Shown here: positions 10,551 through 21,705 of the stretch, piece after piece
How the letters are laid out: every line of letters begins with the position of its first letter
Position numbering within the stretch: position 1 is the first letter of the stretch
From: Oxytricha trifallax
Lineage: Eukaryota; Ciliophora; Spirotrichea; Sporadotrichida; Oxytrichidae
NCBI GenBank assembly: GCA_000711775.1
Contig: ARYC01001464.1
Location: forward strand, 1 to 64,000
Length of the DNA stretch: 64,000 bases
Direction: 5' to 3'
The notes under the pieces: model-generated
The model's database searches: none
The model's input: only the letters and a program-made list of their open reading frames with translations
Told to the model about the DNA's origin: nothing
Program-made: the position numbers and the translations under genes

Positions 10551-11960
10551 TCAAATAAGTCTCTTGACTTTGGGGGGAACATAAAGTACTCTGTGTTCTG
10601 GTTGCCAGTTAAGCTTATCAAACTTCTCCTCGACCTCTGCTAAACTGTACCAGTATCTGGTCTAAGGTTAGAGATAGAATTGCTTGATAAGATCTTTGAT
10701 GACTGCGTTAGCTGTAGTCTTCTTAGAGTATGCTGCTGCATTTTCGACTAGTTACGACTAGGTAGTCCAGACAGAGTCGTAGTCTTTAGTCATGAACAGG
10801 TATACAATCATTGAGACTAAGGCGTAGATATCGACTAGTCGATCACCAAAGAAGACTCCTGTAGTCGGATAAAACATTAATGACCCATCATACTCAATCT
10901 ACTTTTTAGATGCGAGTACTCTTGCATTCTCAAAGTTCCTTAGTCTTGCCTTGATAGGGTAGTCGTTGAGGACTATATTATTGAAGCTTAGTCGGTGGTG
11001 TACGAATCCGATTGTATGCAGTTCTCTTAAACCATATATGATTTGCTTCATGACTAGTCGATCCGAATGAGCACTGCGATTAGTCATCATATAGTAGTCG
11101 TAACTGAATTGAGGGATCAGGTACTGGAGTGCGATGTGATCACTGCCTTTCAAGACCATCTCCAACTAAGTGATTCCATGAAGTTAGAGTTAGAAGGCAG
11201 TCTTAGTTATATCATACTCCCTTTGCAGCTACTCTGATTCAAGCTCCTCTTCAAGAAAACCTCTCAGTGCGAACAGCTTGTAAAATCTTCCGTCATGAAG
11301 CATAGTCCCATAAGGAGCACTAGTCATTTTTTAGAGAGGACTAGGCTTAGTCGCTTAGTCGTAGAGATATTTGAAGCAAGGAATGATAAAAGTATCATCG
11401 ATTCTGTACTTATTTATCCTTGCGATTGAGTCATCCACTTCATCCTCAGTGTCAGGGATCTCAATATCAACCTTTGGGTTAGACTTCGAGCTTGTTTTAG
11501 CATTCACTCTCTACCTCTTCTTTGGAGGTTCCTTGAGTTCCTCCTCTTAGTCATCACTCTCATTAGCCATCGACTAGTCTTCTTATTATTATTAAATTTA
11601 ATCTCTTTTTACTTTAGATATTGCGGAGTGAAATCCTTGCGACATTTGTTCCTGCTTCTACAATCCTTAGTCGCTCTGCTTGGATTTATTGTGAACCTCT
11701 TTGACATGACGACTGAGATTGCTCTTATTATTAAAAACCTTGGAGCAGGTAGCGCATCAATACACAGTAGTGGCTGGTGCTGAAATCGCACTCTTGTCAT
11801 CCTCGTTGTTTGACTCTGGTAAGTTATCTTTGATTTGTATATCTGATTGAAAGTTTATGGAGCTAGTATGAAACTCTGGATTAAGCTGGTGGTTGTAAAA
11901 GTTTGCAAAGTTCTAAGCATCGTTGTCAGCGATAGCCTAGTCGAACAGTTCCTCGTTCAT
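10551..11960 (-). CDS. TBE 57-kDa C2H2 zinc-finger/protein-kinase-like protein, one in-frame TGA
   Basis: 469 codons from ATG at 11960 to TGA at 10551-10553. An N-terminal acidic, Asn/Gln-rich part is followed by one C2H2 finger (CATCSKVFNNKSNLSRHVKEVH, residues about 69-90), a Lys/Gln-rich linker, and a kinase-like domain from about residue 205 (TSAPYGTMLHDGRFYKLFAL) with HHRLSFNN at the catalytic loop and RNFENA where DFG is expected. HRD Asp and DFG Asp are both missing, so catalysis is doubtful. One in-frame TGA sits just before the finger. Orientation is opposite to the homologue in the 4.1-kb TBE relative to the transposase. Residues are read with TAA/TAG as Gln. Confidence 0.85.
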
Positions 11961-11961
11961 G

Positions 11962-12267
11962 AATCTTAAGTTTAAGACAAATGATTATAACTGTGGTTGA
12001 TTAGATTGATTAATAGTTAAGTTAAATTTAAAAGTTAATAGTAGTAATCAAGACTTAATCACAAAACACCCAAATGAACAATGGTGAAGGGTAATTGTAT
12101 ACTCTGACTTTCATGTTCAGACTAGTCACGACTACTCTCAATCAACCTAGTCTTCGACTATAGTCCTTATTAATAGTCGCTTAGTCGCATTTTCGCATTA
12201 ATAAACGTGTGTCAATTCACTATCAACTCATAGACTAAGCATTAATTGGGGTTTGGGGTTTTGGGGT
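11962..12267 (-). repeat. Right terminal inverted repeat of the 5.2-kb TBE
   Basis: Inverted copy of 7032-7330. The kinase gene ATG at 11960 lies right at its inner edge, so the TIR is also the upstream region of that gene. Confidence 0.9.
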
Positions 12268-12471
12268 ATTGTTTAATTTTATATGCTTTTTATATTACAT
12301 TTAACGTAAAATTAAACATGGAGATACATTCTTAGACAGATAAAATTTTTAAAAATTAAAAAGGAACCCGAATTTTCAACTTTATTCTCAAATTTTATAA
12401 GATTAAAATAATACAAAAGAGTCTTTGTGATTTTCATTGAAATCAAATAGAAACAAAATAATATTTAGAAA

Positions 12472-12642
12472 TCAATTAATTATTTTTAATTTAATTACAA
12501 ATTTTATAATTGCTTGTATAATTTAAATTGAATTTGCAATAATGAAATCTTCTTTGTAATCTTGAATAAATTAGTCAAATAATTATTAAGTTTTGTCAGC
12601 CATTATGAATAGTAAAGCTTATTCTCCTGACCCTGGAGTCAT
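12472..12642 (-). CDS. Small coding segment, possible N-terminus of an eIF2B-alpha-like protein (uncertain)
   Basis: Between two TBEs, a 56-codon reading begins MTPGSGEQALLFIMADKTQ and continues with LFDQFIQDYKEDFIIANS and IQIIQAIIKFV before TGA at 12472. The stretch FxxxYKED..IA.AI..I...I.F recalls the N-terminal helices of the eIF2B alpha subunit, but the match is short and AT-rich chance reading is possible. If real it is a first MDS stranded by the TBE insertions. No other segment of such a gene was found in the window. Confidence 0.25.
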
Positions 12643-13050
12643 TTTATACCCTCTAATTTTATGTTAAATATGTTTTAAATCAAGTTTTGTCAATAAAATT
12701 AGTGGACTTTGAAAAGCTCTTTATAGTAAAAACCACTTTAAAAATGTAATTTTATAAGCATTCTTATATTAATTAATTTGAAGTTAAAACGTTATTTCTT
12801 AATAGATAGTTAATTAGGTTTTAGAGTTGAAGTTAATCTGGAGATACGAAATCAATCAAGTAGAATAATTCAAAGATTCAATATCAGGAACTTTGTCTCA
12901 AAACGGTTTGTCAGCATGGATATTGGCATTCAAAAACCCAAACCCCTTAAAAAGGTTTATAAGTGCTTTTATTTGTAGGTAATTTGTTAGGGTTTTTGGG
13001 GTTATTTATAGGTTTTAATGTAAAATTTATAGTAAATGTATTTAATTTAA

Positions 13051-14496
13051 TCACTCAAAATACTTTTGAATCATGTGATAGAAGTCTGAAGTTTATCTTA
13101 CTTAATCATAATTCTATCTACTCTATTGATATGTTTGATCTTGAGTTGATTTTAATATTATTGATTCTGCCATTTGTTTCATTGATTGAGAGACTCTCGT
13201 TTTGTCAATAAATTGCTTTATTCTTTATTTTGCGTCCTTTTCGCAATTTGTAGAGTAGAAATCGTTGCGAGGCATATCGCACTCTATTATTATTGCTGCT
13301 ATAGCCCGCATATCCCATTGAAAGTCTCCATCTCTCCAGTCTTCTCTTTCTGGATAATAGCAGTGAGTTCCCATTACAGTTCCAAGCCTTGATACTTCCA
13401 CTCTTTAGGCTCTGTTGAAATCAATTATTGATACTCTGACATGTGAAAAGTTCAACATTATATTCTTAGGCTTGAGATCTCTGTGAACAAAGCCTAACTA
13501 TGAAGCTCTTTGATATCCTGTATTGTTTAGGTTGCTATTAATGCAAGCTATCTATGATTTCTTTAATCAGTTATGAAATCTCTAAGGGTCATTTCAATTA
13601 GTGGGAGTTTGAAAGCTACATGATCTATGGCAAGGAGAACAGCATCTAGCTTTATTAAGTATTTGCACTCTTTAAACTTTGCCTGAGTGAGTACTTAATA
13701 CTCATCTGTAAACTCCATCTAATATTTATCATCACTTAAGAGATAGTTGAAGGGATACACCTTGTGTGAATATTTATGATCATTAATAACTTTCTTATCA
13801 AAGGAGTCTTTTAATATTAGGTAGCTTTAGAGAAAAGTATCTAAATCAATCTATGCAAGTACTGAAATTTTCTTTTATTATACTTTAATCATGATTTTAG
13901 TGACCTCTGATGCTAAGAGGTTGCGTGCTATCCTCACATACTCTGATTCACTTGCTAATTCAAGAACTGCGACCATAGAATATTCCCTCACTTTTCTTTT
14001 GTTGAGAAGATTCAGCTCAACTTCTCGTTTTTTTTCTATTTCTTTTTTGTGAACCTTTAAAAGATGCTTCTTCAAGTCTCTTGTATGAGAGTATTGCTTA
14101 TGGCACTCAAAGCAGTCATACTTTATAAAAAATCGTCATGCTTTAAGTATATAGTAGGCTTAGCTTCCTTATGAACCTTCATATGCCTATGCCAACTAGA
14201 TTTATGAGCGAAGTCTCTCTCACACTTCACACAAAAGTATACTTCTACTTCTTCAGTTTTAATAGGAATTTCATTAATACCTTTCTCTTTCTCTCTGTCT
14301 TCCATTCCACACACTTGTTTGCCATCTATATTCTATTTTTAATTTCTATATTAATAACAGAGACTTCAAGTGTTTGCTCTGGTAGTTCCTTATGAGAGTT
14401 CATCTCACAGCTATCACACTTTATATTGACGCCAAAGGTAAGTCTCATTTAGTTTGATGGAAGTGCTGTTGTTTTTCTAAAAATGTTAGCGCTCAT
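13051..14496 (-). CDS. TBE 57-kDa zinc-finger/protein kinase, frameshifted
   Basis: From ATG 14496 (MSANIFRKTTALPSNQMRL) to TGA 13051-13053 spans 482 codons, the size expected for the 57-kDa TBE protein. Two C2H2 fingers are visible: YFCVKCERDFAHKSSWHRHM..H and YDCFECHKQYSHTRDLKKHL.KVH. The kinase domain includes GFVHRDLKPKN (catalytic loop intact), SIIDFNRA (DFN in place of DFG), and a GT..YYPERE..W activation/APE-like segment. Unlike the copy at 10.5-12 kb, the HRD and DF motifs are kept. Frame changes occur upstream of the fingers, between the fingers and near the HRD motif, so it is broken as it stands. The homologue transcribed toward the left end lies on the transposase strand. Confidence 0.85.
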
Positions 14497-15072
14497 ATTT
14501 AAATTTGAATTTTAAATTTTAAAGCTGCCTCTATAACTGAGAGCTTAAATAAGAGCTTAAATGAGAGCTTTGCAAGCGTACAAGTTTCAAGGGAAATTTC
14601 TAGAGTATTAGAGAAGAAAAATGAGTGCTAAGAGACGATCCAGCTCTAAATCAGGGTGATAAAGTAACCATTTTAACTTTCAATGATAAGTTGATTATAG
14701 TACGTACCAATATAGGAGGTGCTCCTAATTAAGTACGTACTGTTTTAAGAGGTATTTTGTCATTAATGATTAAAATTAGTGTGCTCCAAATTAAGTACTA
14801 GCATTAATTAAAGCTCATAATTAAGAACTAGCATTCAGGAGCTGCTACTAATTAATTACGTACCAATTTAAATTTAAAAATATGGAACAATAACAGAAAA
14901 AAATTGATATCAATCTCTCCAGTTTAAAACCAGTTCTCAAAACTTTCTCCATATCCTACTTAGAGGTTGACCTCCTATAGGATGGCTATATTTAATAGTA
15001 AGTTTTACAGAAGTATATAATTGAAATCAATAAATTTAAATTTGAATATCATATCTTAGATCTGTAAGCAGG

Positions 15073-15860
15073 ATGGAGTCAATGAATGATGCAATGAAAA
15101 GAGTGCAAGCACAAGAATTGATTCAAAGATTTAGAAGCAAGGAGGATTTGCATCGCTACCTGGTGCAGCAAGGTAATGAACTCATAGTAGCTAATCTTGA
15201 TTATGTAGTTTGTTTGTTCCTGCCAACGATGAAAGGTTCTAAAATATCATTTTTAAGAGAGATACTCTGCGAAGAGAAGAAAGCATTGAAAACTTAAGAT
15301 ATAAATGTTGCAGAGATTCCAAACTATCTAGAAATTTCAGTGACTAATTTATATTAAGATTATATGAACTACCCAAAGGTTTCGCAATACCTGGCAATTA
15401 AGAAGCAGTTGTCATATAAAATACCTGAAAGAAAATATTTCTTTGGCATACTTGCAACTATCAAAGGTGATTACTAGAAAGAAATTATTCAAGAATCTCA
15501 TAAGAAAAGGTACAGCATCTCTTCAGAAGATAAGGACAAACAAGGGATCAAGATAAGTGAGAGCTGGCTATCATAGCTGCAGAAGCACCCTTATATTTCA
15601 AGTAAGATTTGTAGCTTAACTCTTTAGTAAAATCTGGTACTGGCATCTTCTTGATGAAGGGATAGAGCAAGCTCCACAGAGAGCAAATGTCGCAGACAAA
15701 GTATGAAGTTAGCAAGATAATTTATTCAAATATTTAGCCTCCAGAGTCAATGAACGTAGATGCTGGAGCTGGCAGTAAGAGAAGAAACCTAGGAGGAGGG
15801 AAGTAACAGGAAGAAGAAAAGAAAGAGTAGCCAGCTCCTTATAAAGAATTTTAAATGTGA
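15073..15860 (+). CDS. TBE 22-kDa protein
   Basis: Best preserved of the three copies. Exons: MESMNDAMKRVQAQELIQRF...VQQ, then after an intron at 15173-15208 (36 nt, GTAATG...TAG) VCLFLPTMKGSKISF...NYLEISVTNLY, and ERKYFFGILATIKGDY; a second intron at 15602-15627 (26 nt, GTAAGA...TAG) leads to KSGTGIFLMK. The tail is Glu/Lys-rich and ends FQM before TGA 15858-15860. The first intron has no TGA and a length divisible by three, so simple ORF calls read through it. A small shift after the second intron cannot be excluded. Ends ten bases from the convergent transposase. Confidence 0.82.
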
Positions 15861-15869
15861 CTTATATAT

Positions 15870-16948
15870 TCATTAACTTAACTCTAAAACTTATTTATAT
15901 ACATTCACTCTCCCTTCTTTAGCACACTTTTATGCCAACTAATTATCAACTCTCTTTGCTGAGCCTTTAATAAAGTCTACTGTATCGATTGGTTGGTCAT
16001 GCATCAAGTGGTATAGCAGCAGTTTCTTGTAATGACCTTTTAATATACCCCAGTAGAACTCGATTCCATTAAACTATGGACTGTAATGTACGTTGAACAC
16101 TGGTGTTATTCTTAGTTGTTAATAATTCTTCCTTGTTTCTTTAGTCTTATGAACAGAAAGATTATCAACGAATAGTATAATCTCTTATTCAGGGTACTTC
16201 TCTCTCAGCTGCTCTAAGAACTTAATATACTGCTCTGTCTTAATAGAGCGAGGATGAATAACATAAGTTTCTAAACCAGTATCCTCGCTAATTCCTCCAA
16301 GAATTGCCATTGTTTATACCTTGACTTTTTAGTCATATACCTTTACATTACTATGCTTCTTATACCAAGACTTCTTGATGAAAGTGCTGAAGGTAAACAC
16401 AGCCTCGTCAGCATGAATAAACTTAATATTACTCTATTAGGCTCTATGCATTTAATTATAAATATAATTTTAAGTTATTGTTGTAATATGGCAGAGTGAA
16501 ATCGATCTCTCTCTTGATACGATTCACACCTTTGTAAGATATACCATTTCGTTTATAAATGTTTGCAACAGACTATGCAGAGATCTTTATGCAGAGATCT
16601 TCATCTCAGGGAACTAGCTGTGAAACATAGTAGCTCGTTGGTCGAGAGAGAAGTGAGACCAATACTTCAAAGTTTTATTATTAATAAGATAGTCAATATG
16701 CTTTTATAGAAACTTTGACTTCCTCTTAGGCATAGAATTCAGCTATTATTGCTTTAGTTATACTGCTACAAGGTAGTGGGATCGAACAGTTGATGGACTT
16801 CGCCTAAAGAGCAGTGAATAGACTTATAGTTCAGTACTGGTTTGACTTATTCACTGTATATATCACATCCATATCCAAGTTTAAACACTAAATCTATATA
16901 CTCTTCATCATAAATAGACCCCAAAAGCTTGTTATTTTAGTCTCGCAT
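15870..16948 (-). CDS. TBE 42-kDa DDE transposase, some frame breaks
   Basis: From ATG 16948 (MRDQNNKLLGSIYDEEYIDL) to TGA 15870-15872, about 359 codons. An N-terminal helix-turn-helix region (PVLNYKSI, RRSPSTVRSHYL) is followed by a complete catalytic domain: Asp in FIHADEAVFTFSTF, Asp in ILFVDNLSVHKTK, Glu in YSPQFNGIEFYW. All three catalytic residues are present. The HTH and catalytic parts are in different frames, with a duplicated AAAGATCTCTGCAT phrase near 16580 showing a small tandem duplication. C-terminal part reads HYKKLLLYHLMHDQPIDTVD. Acts in cut-and-paste transposition at ANT sites. Confidence 0.85.
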
Positions 16949-17032
16949 TTAATTAATAACCCCAACCCCTAACAAATTACCTACAAATCAAAGCACTTAT
17001 AAACCTAATTAAGGGATTTTGGGGTTTTGATT

Positions 17033-17479
17033 CACATCAGCACACATACCGACATGAGAGCAAACAAATCTCTTCATAACAATAAAAATAGTACAAACAA
17101 AGATATTAAAAATATAGTTAAATTTATTATAGATTTAAATTAAATCTTTTTTTTAATATGAAAAACTCATATTATAAAAATTCCATTAAAATGGTTTTCA
17201 ATTAATTTATACAAAATTTTATTCAAGTTTAAGAAAGAAAATATTATAATATGAATATTACTTATTAAAATTTCTGAATAATAAATGTATTCTTTATTAA
17301 TTGAATTGTTTAATGAAATTTTAAAACTAAATATAATCCTTAAATAAAGAAATTTATCATAGTTTTATTGGTTTTATAATATTTTTATATTTGGCAATTT
17401 AATTGTCGTTTTTTAATTAAAAACTTTTTAAATAACTATAGTATCATTAAATTTTAAAGTAAATATGATTTAATGTGAA
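17033..17479. other. AT-rich spacer
   Basis: Extremely AT-rich between the TBE and the decarboxylase gene. No coding block recognised. A last decarboxylase segment could be hidden here but I cannot see it. Confidence 0.4.
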
Positions 17480-20300
17480 AACAAAGTTTTAAGATTTTAA
17501 TTAGTCCATATTTGTAACAAACCTCATCAGAAGGTTTTTTCATTTTAATATTTAAGCCAAGTGGCTCGTTTCTAAAGAGATTTAAATTTTCTCCTAACTC
17601 TAATTCCAAATTTTAGAGTTATTAATAAAAGTTTTTGGCTTGGTTAAATGTATAAATAGCATCTTAAACTTATGTGTTGACATCATTTCTCATTAAATAG
17701 TCCCAAGTAAACAGAGGGGCGTGTATAAATTATATTAGTTTAAATTATGTCCATTTCTTGATGTTGTGAGAGTGTAGTCTTACCCTTTAAGGTAAATCTC
17801 TTTCAAGTCTCCGTTTGGGAGATCTTAATTATCCTTGACAAGTAAAACTGATGAAGGAAAAGGAGATGGGATCCATTTATGAATGCTTGTCGTAATGCTT
17901 CTCACATGAGGAATAGAAAAGTCAGAAATAGTAGCATCTACAATATTTTTAGGTAAATTATTAGAATCATTTAAAGATCCAATTTGGAGAAGTCTTGCAT
18001 ATGGACCACACCAAGCTCCATCTACATGAAGCCAAAAGTTCTTCCCATTTTTATAAAAGTCAAAGGAAGTTATCACATTAACAGCTTCTTGTATATTTCA
18101 ATTCATAAAATCTAAAGTTAAAAGCCTTAAAATTAAGTTTGTAAAATTTAGAAATATTATCGAAAGCACATTAAAAATCCCAAAACCCCTTAATGAGTTT
18201 TATATGCGTTTTGATTGATGAGAGTAATATTGGGGATTAGGGTTTATTTGTTAAAGGAAGAATTATTTTCGGGCATGTTATCAAAATTTTAAAATATCAA
18301 TTTTTATATACTCAAATTATATATTCTCATTTATTTAGATATGTTATAGCATTTTTATTTGAAAAATATAAGTATCAGAGATATTTTTTTCTGTTTACAT
18401 TTTTTGCAATATTTATCACTTTTACTGATCGTTTTTTTGAAATTTAATAATTGCATCTTTTCAATAAATTTACATTTATGTCCAATTATTTTTGAAATTT
18501 TCATCATAAATTATTTTTAAATTCAATTCAATACCATCATTTCTTTTAGATTGCGTTTTTCATAAGCATATTTTCATCCAATCCAAAAATGTTTGCAAAA
18601 GTAAGTAAAATTTAAATAAAAATATTCATTATATGAGTGGTTTTAAGGTGATTGTTAGCAACAATCATGTAATGTTTTAGTTCTCAAAGTATTATTAATG
18701 GATATCAATCTTAAAATTTTGTTTTAAATTTCTATAATTTTTTAGATGCCTATTAAATATGAGTATCTTATAGGAGGACAACCCTGTTAAGGGAAATGAA
18801 GAAAGCTTTCGAAAACTGTAACAAATTTTAGAGATGGATTTCCATTTTAACTATTTAAATTACATTAAATATAGTTCAAGATTTGTTTAAATTTAATTAG
18901 TACTGGTACTAAATCAGTTTAATTTTTATTGGTACCAACTTAATAGTACCTAAACTTAATTAGTACATAGTTTTAGACTAATGAGGTTTCAATTGAAAAT
19001 TACCAAAATGGTTCAAAACTTAATTTGAACCATGTACTAAAATATCAAAACTATGTTGGTACCAAAGCATATTTAAAAAAATAGAGTCTTAAGGAATTAT
19101 TTGAAGTAGTTTTCATAAAATTTAGATAGTTTAGTGAAATAAGTAAAGTAACGAAAAATGTATTATCATCTAAATCCTTTTTGTGGAATTATTTCTACAT
19201 AACGTTTATTTAGATGTAGAGATAATAAAATATAAAAGAATACAAATCTCATCCATTAAAATAAAAAATTTCATTGAATCTAACAACAAAAAGGAAATTA
19301 ATCAAAAAGATACCCAAATCCTCTACATTGCCCTCGTCAATCAAATAGATATAAAACTTATTAAGTGGTTTTGGGGGTTTTAACTCTGCTGTTGTTCCAG
19401 CAGTCATAATAAAGACAGCAGGAATCTTATTTTATGCGAAAGGTTCTATTATATCTCTCAGCTTTTAAGTATCGATAGAACCATCTTATTTAACAGGCAA
19501 TCTGTCAGGCCATTCATTTTCTGATTCATTTAAATTAGGAATCTATAAATCAAGATTATCGCCCACTTTTCCAAAATGATCCATTTTTAAATAGTACAAA
19601 CTTTTGGAGAAAGCTGAATGAGCTTTAGAAGAGTAAAATACAGCGACATTTTCATGGTCTTTATAAAACTCTCTTGCAAAGTATAGTGCTTACGTATTGC
19701 TCTCTGTTGAACCTGACGTCATGTAACCCCAATGTTTGTCTTTGAACTCCGAAGGCAATCTGTAAAAGTCCGCAAAGTATTGGATCACTTATTTCTCAAT
19801 TTGCCTGGTTAAAAATTAAGAAATATAATCTTTCAAGTTCTCATTCCATTGTAGTCAGTCCCAGTTTAAAATGAATCACCATGGTTGTTTAAATAATGTC
19901 TCAAATATGGACTCATCTTAATTTATATAGAATGTGACTTATATAAGATGATTTATCAAAAAAGTGACAATATTTATATCTTTTCGAAATTATGATGTCT
20001 TATTGGAAAACTAAGTTATTAATTTGTCTGCTTATCTAACTCACTTTACAAATTTAAGTGATATTCATCTGTCTTAATTTCCTTTGAATAATTAGAGTTT
20101 AAATTTTATTCCCAAAAAGATAGATTAGGGGAATTATTATTTAATTGTTATAAATTACCCTTGGTCAAAAAGTATTACTAATTTGAAGAATTTTTAAAGT
20201 CCAGAAATTTCTATTTGACTTTCTCTGTTATTTCCTCTAAGTCCTCAATATAGAAATATTAGTTTTAAACTTCCAAATCATCAATTTGGGACTTTTATAA
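17480..20300 (-). CDS. Group II PLP-dependent decarboxylase (histidine/serine decarboxylase-like), MDSs split by IESs and a TBE derivative
   Basis: Minus-strand blocks in order: an N-terminal part (about 20270-19990, DDLEVQNQYFYIEDLEEITEK ... LSFPIRHHNFEKI), MSPYLRHYLNNHGDSF (19916-19870), then NLKDYISQFL...RLPSEFKDKHWGYMTSGSTESN, AVFYSSKAHSAFSKS and IPAVFIMTAGTTA to 19390. After the inserted element come FWLHVDGAWCGPYA (PLP-binding Asp in HVDGAW), SITTSIHKWIPSPFPSSV (PLP Lys in HK), LTTSRNGH, and after a short IES APLFTWDYLM. These match HDC/SDC-type decarboxylases that make histamine or ethanolamine-like amines. One base seems missing between the blocks near 19865. The C-terminal end is not found. 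Element A (20311) adjoins the N-terminal segment, so the true start may be displaced. Confidence 0.78.
18176..19382. mobile_element. 1.2-kb TBE deletion derivative inside the decarboxylase gene
   Basis: Ends AAAATCCCAAAACCCCTTAA and, inverted, AAAACCCCCAAAACCACTTA with matching sub-terminal GTTTTATATNNNTTTGATTGA. 18745-18845 is the inverted counterpart of the region just upstream of the TBE 22-kDa genes (compare 1-110 and 14905-14990). No transposase is left. It lies between the AGTT-type segments of the decarboxylase gene (MTAGTTA and the HVDGAW block). A TAGTAC/TTAATTAGTAC-like phrase recurs around 18900-19070 as in 14700-14870. Non-autonomous, dependent on TBE transposase. Confidence 0.8.
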
Positions 20301-20699
20301 TTACAAATTGGGCTATGGGGTCAAACACCCCCCCAATAATGTATATTTTTTAAATTGTAATCTGATAGAGTTTTTTATACTGAGTAATATTAGCAAATGA
20401 ACTATCCGTTTTCAATCAATAGTTTTCGAGATATGACCCCAGATAAGTTCACTTTTTATATATAAAATTATAGTAAAAATTATGAAAAATTTTCAATTTT
20501 TATCGAAACCTATATTTTTTAAAAAAAATATCAATTTGTCATTTTATACATGAATTTGATGAAATTTATTATATTTATTAGTTTATCAAAATATATTATA
20601 ATTATTATATTTCGTATTTATGTAATAAAATTTAAGAGCGAAATATAATAATTATAATATATTCTTATTAATTAAAAATTATTAAATAAGAAACACAGA

Positions 20700-21677
20700 A
20701 TGGGTATACTGAGCAAAACATAACGAGACATCATCTAAGAAGATGTCGAGAACAATGACTACAAACACCTAGCACTATACACAATTGATATCATCAAACA
20801 AAACTAGGATCAATGGGGACTCCACATACTTGAAATACTAACTTTCATAGCCAGAAAACTCAAAAGAAAAGGCTTCTCGATAGTCAATCAATTTCAAATA
20901 TACCTCACAGGTATACAGTTTGACAAAGAAAACAACACCGAGACAATAAAACGGTGGACTCAACAACTTTTTCAAATGTTGAGACTTGCTTCAATTAACA
21001 ATAAATTCATAAAACCCCAACACACTGCAACAAAACCCCGCTAACACCTCGAGAGAATTTAATCAACTAACTCTGAATAACCACCAGCACCAGCTGACTT
21101 TGCCACAAAGGCAATAGACATCTATTCAGAACAAGATAGCAACAAATACTATATAGTAGATGGAGACAGCATCTACAGTAGAGGAAACAGACAAATTATC
21201 ACAAAAAGGATAATCTACTCAGACAACGAGAAAGACTGGAATTCCGTGGAAGAGAAACAAAGATACGACGACAACTAAAATGACAGTTCTTACATTGACA
21301 ACTCTAGCCAACATACCTACTACATAGAATCAGACGACCAAGAAGAAAGAAAATCCATGAATCACTCCTTGACGCACCCAGTCTAATAAGTCCAATAAAC
21401 CAATGAAGTCAAATACGTCACAGAAGAAATTTAGTACTAAATAGGAAATTAAACATGTGTATTAAATTAAGGTTTAGTACTAAATATGGATCCATATAAT
21501 AAATAGATTATAAATTAAAATAATTAATATTAATTATAATTAGAAATGTAGTCCATAACCAAAGCACAGACAGATTTGATACCAGAGATCTTGCATTTCC
21601 ATAAGGATTACAACAATTAATAGTGGCTTATACAACGCCATTAAAAGATTCTCTTAAGCAATAACAGCAATCTATGA
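20700..21677 (+). CDS. Element A ORF1, 325-aa protein of unknown function
   Basis: Open from ATG 20700 to TGA 21675-21677 with TAA/TAG as Gln. Begins MGILSKTQRDIIQEDVENND. The N-terminal 110 residues look globular and helical (LHILEILTFIARKLKRKGF, IKRWTQQLFQMLRLASI); the middle is Pro/Gln-rich; residues about 150-240 are rich in Asp, Ser and Tyr (SYIDNSSQHTYYIESDDQEE). The A/C-rich base use differs sharply from neighbours. No DDE triad, HUH or helicase motif is visible. Since it sits alone with ORF2 between TIRs it may be a transposition protein of a family I cannot name. Confidence 0.7.
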
Positions 21678-21705
21678 TAACATAGAAAAAGACTAGATAA
21701 TAGAA

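Larger units (their letters stand above)
7032..12267. mobile_element. 5.2-kb TBE-family transposon, near-complete, long TIRs
   Basis: Starts ACCCCAAAACCCC and ends GGGGTTTTGGGGT, flanked by ATT on both sides (7029-7031 and 12268-12270), an ANT target duplication. TIRs are about 300 bp (7032-7330 and 11962-12267) and nearly identical. It carries three genes: DDE transposase (+, 7636-8669), 22-kDa protein (-, 9477-8685) and zinc-finger/kinase (-, 11960-10551). Relative to the transposase, the kinase gene is inverted compared with the TBE at 12931-17029. A roughly 1-kb non-coding stretch lies at 9478-10550. The hexamer TAGTCG and its complement are scattered throughout. Each gene has only one or two breaks, so the copy is fairly young. 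Confidence 0.92.
12931..17029. mobile_element. Canonical 4.1-kb TBE transposon
   Basis: Begins CAAAAACCCAAACCCC and ends GGGATTTTGGGGTTTTG, flanked by ATT (12928-12930 and 17030-17032). TIRs are about 80 bp (12931-13010 and 16950-17029), imperfect, and contain TTTATAAGTGCTTTTATTTG or close forms. Gene order from left: zinc-finger kinase (-), 22-kDa (+), transposase (-). Length, TIR, ANT duplication and the three genes match what is known of Oxytricha TBEs. The TIRs and transposase have more changes than the 5.2-kb copy, so it is older. Between the kinase and 22-kDa genes (14500-15070) there is non-coding DNA with a repeated AATTAAGTACGTAC/AATTAAGTACTAGC phrase. Confidence 0.95.

Noticed and set aside
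12931-12946. C4A4 blocks as true chromosome ends (telomeres)
   Set aside because: They occur inside continuous sequence, in inverted pairs with ATT duplications, which identifies transposon ends.
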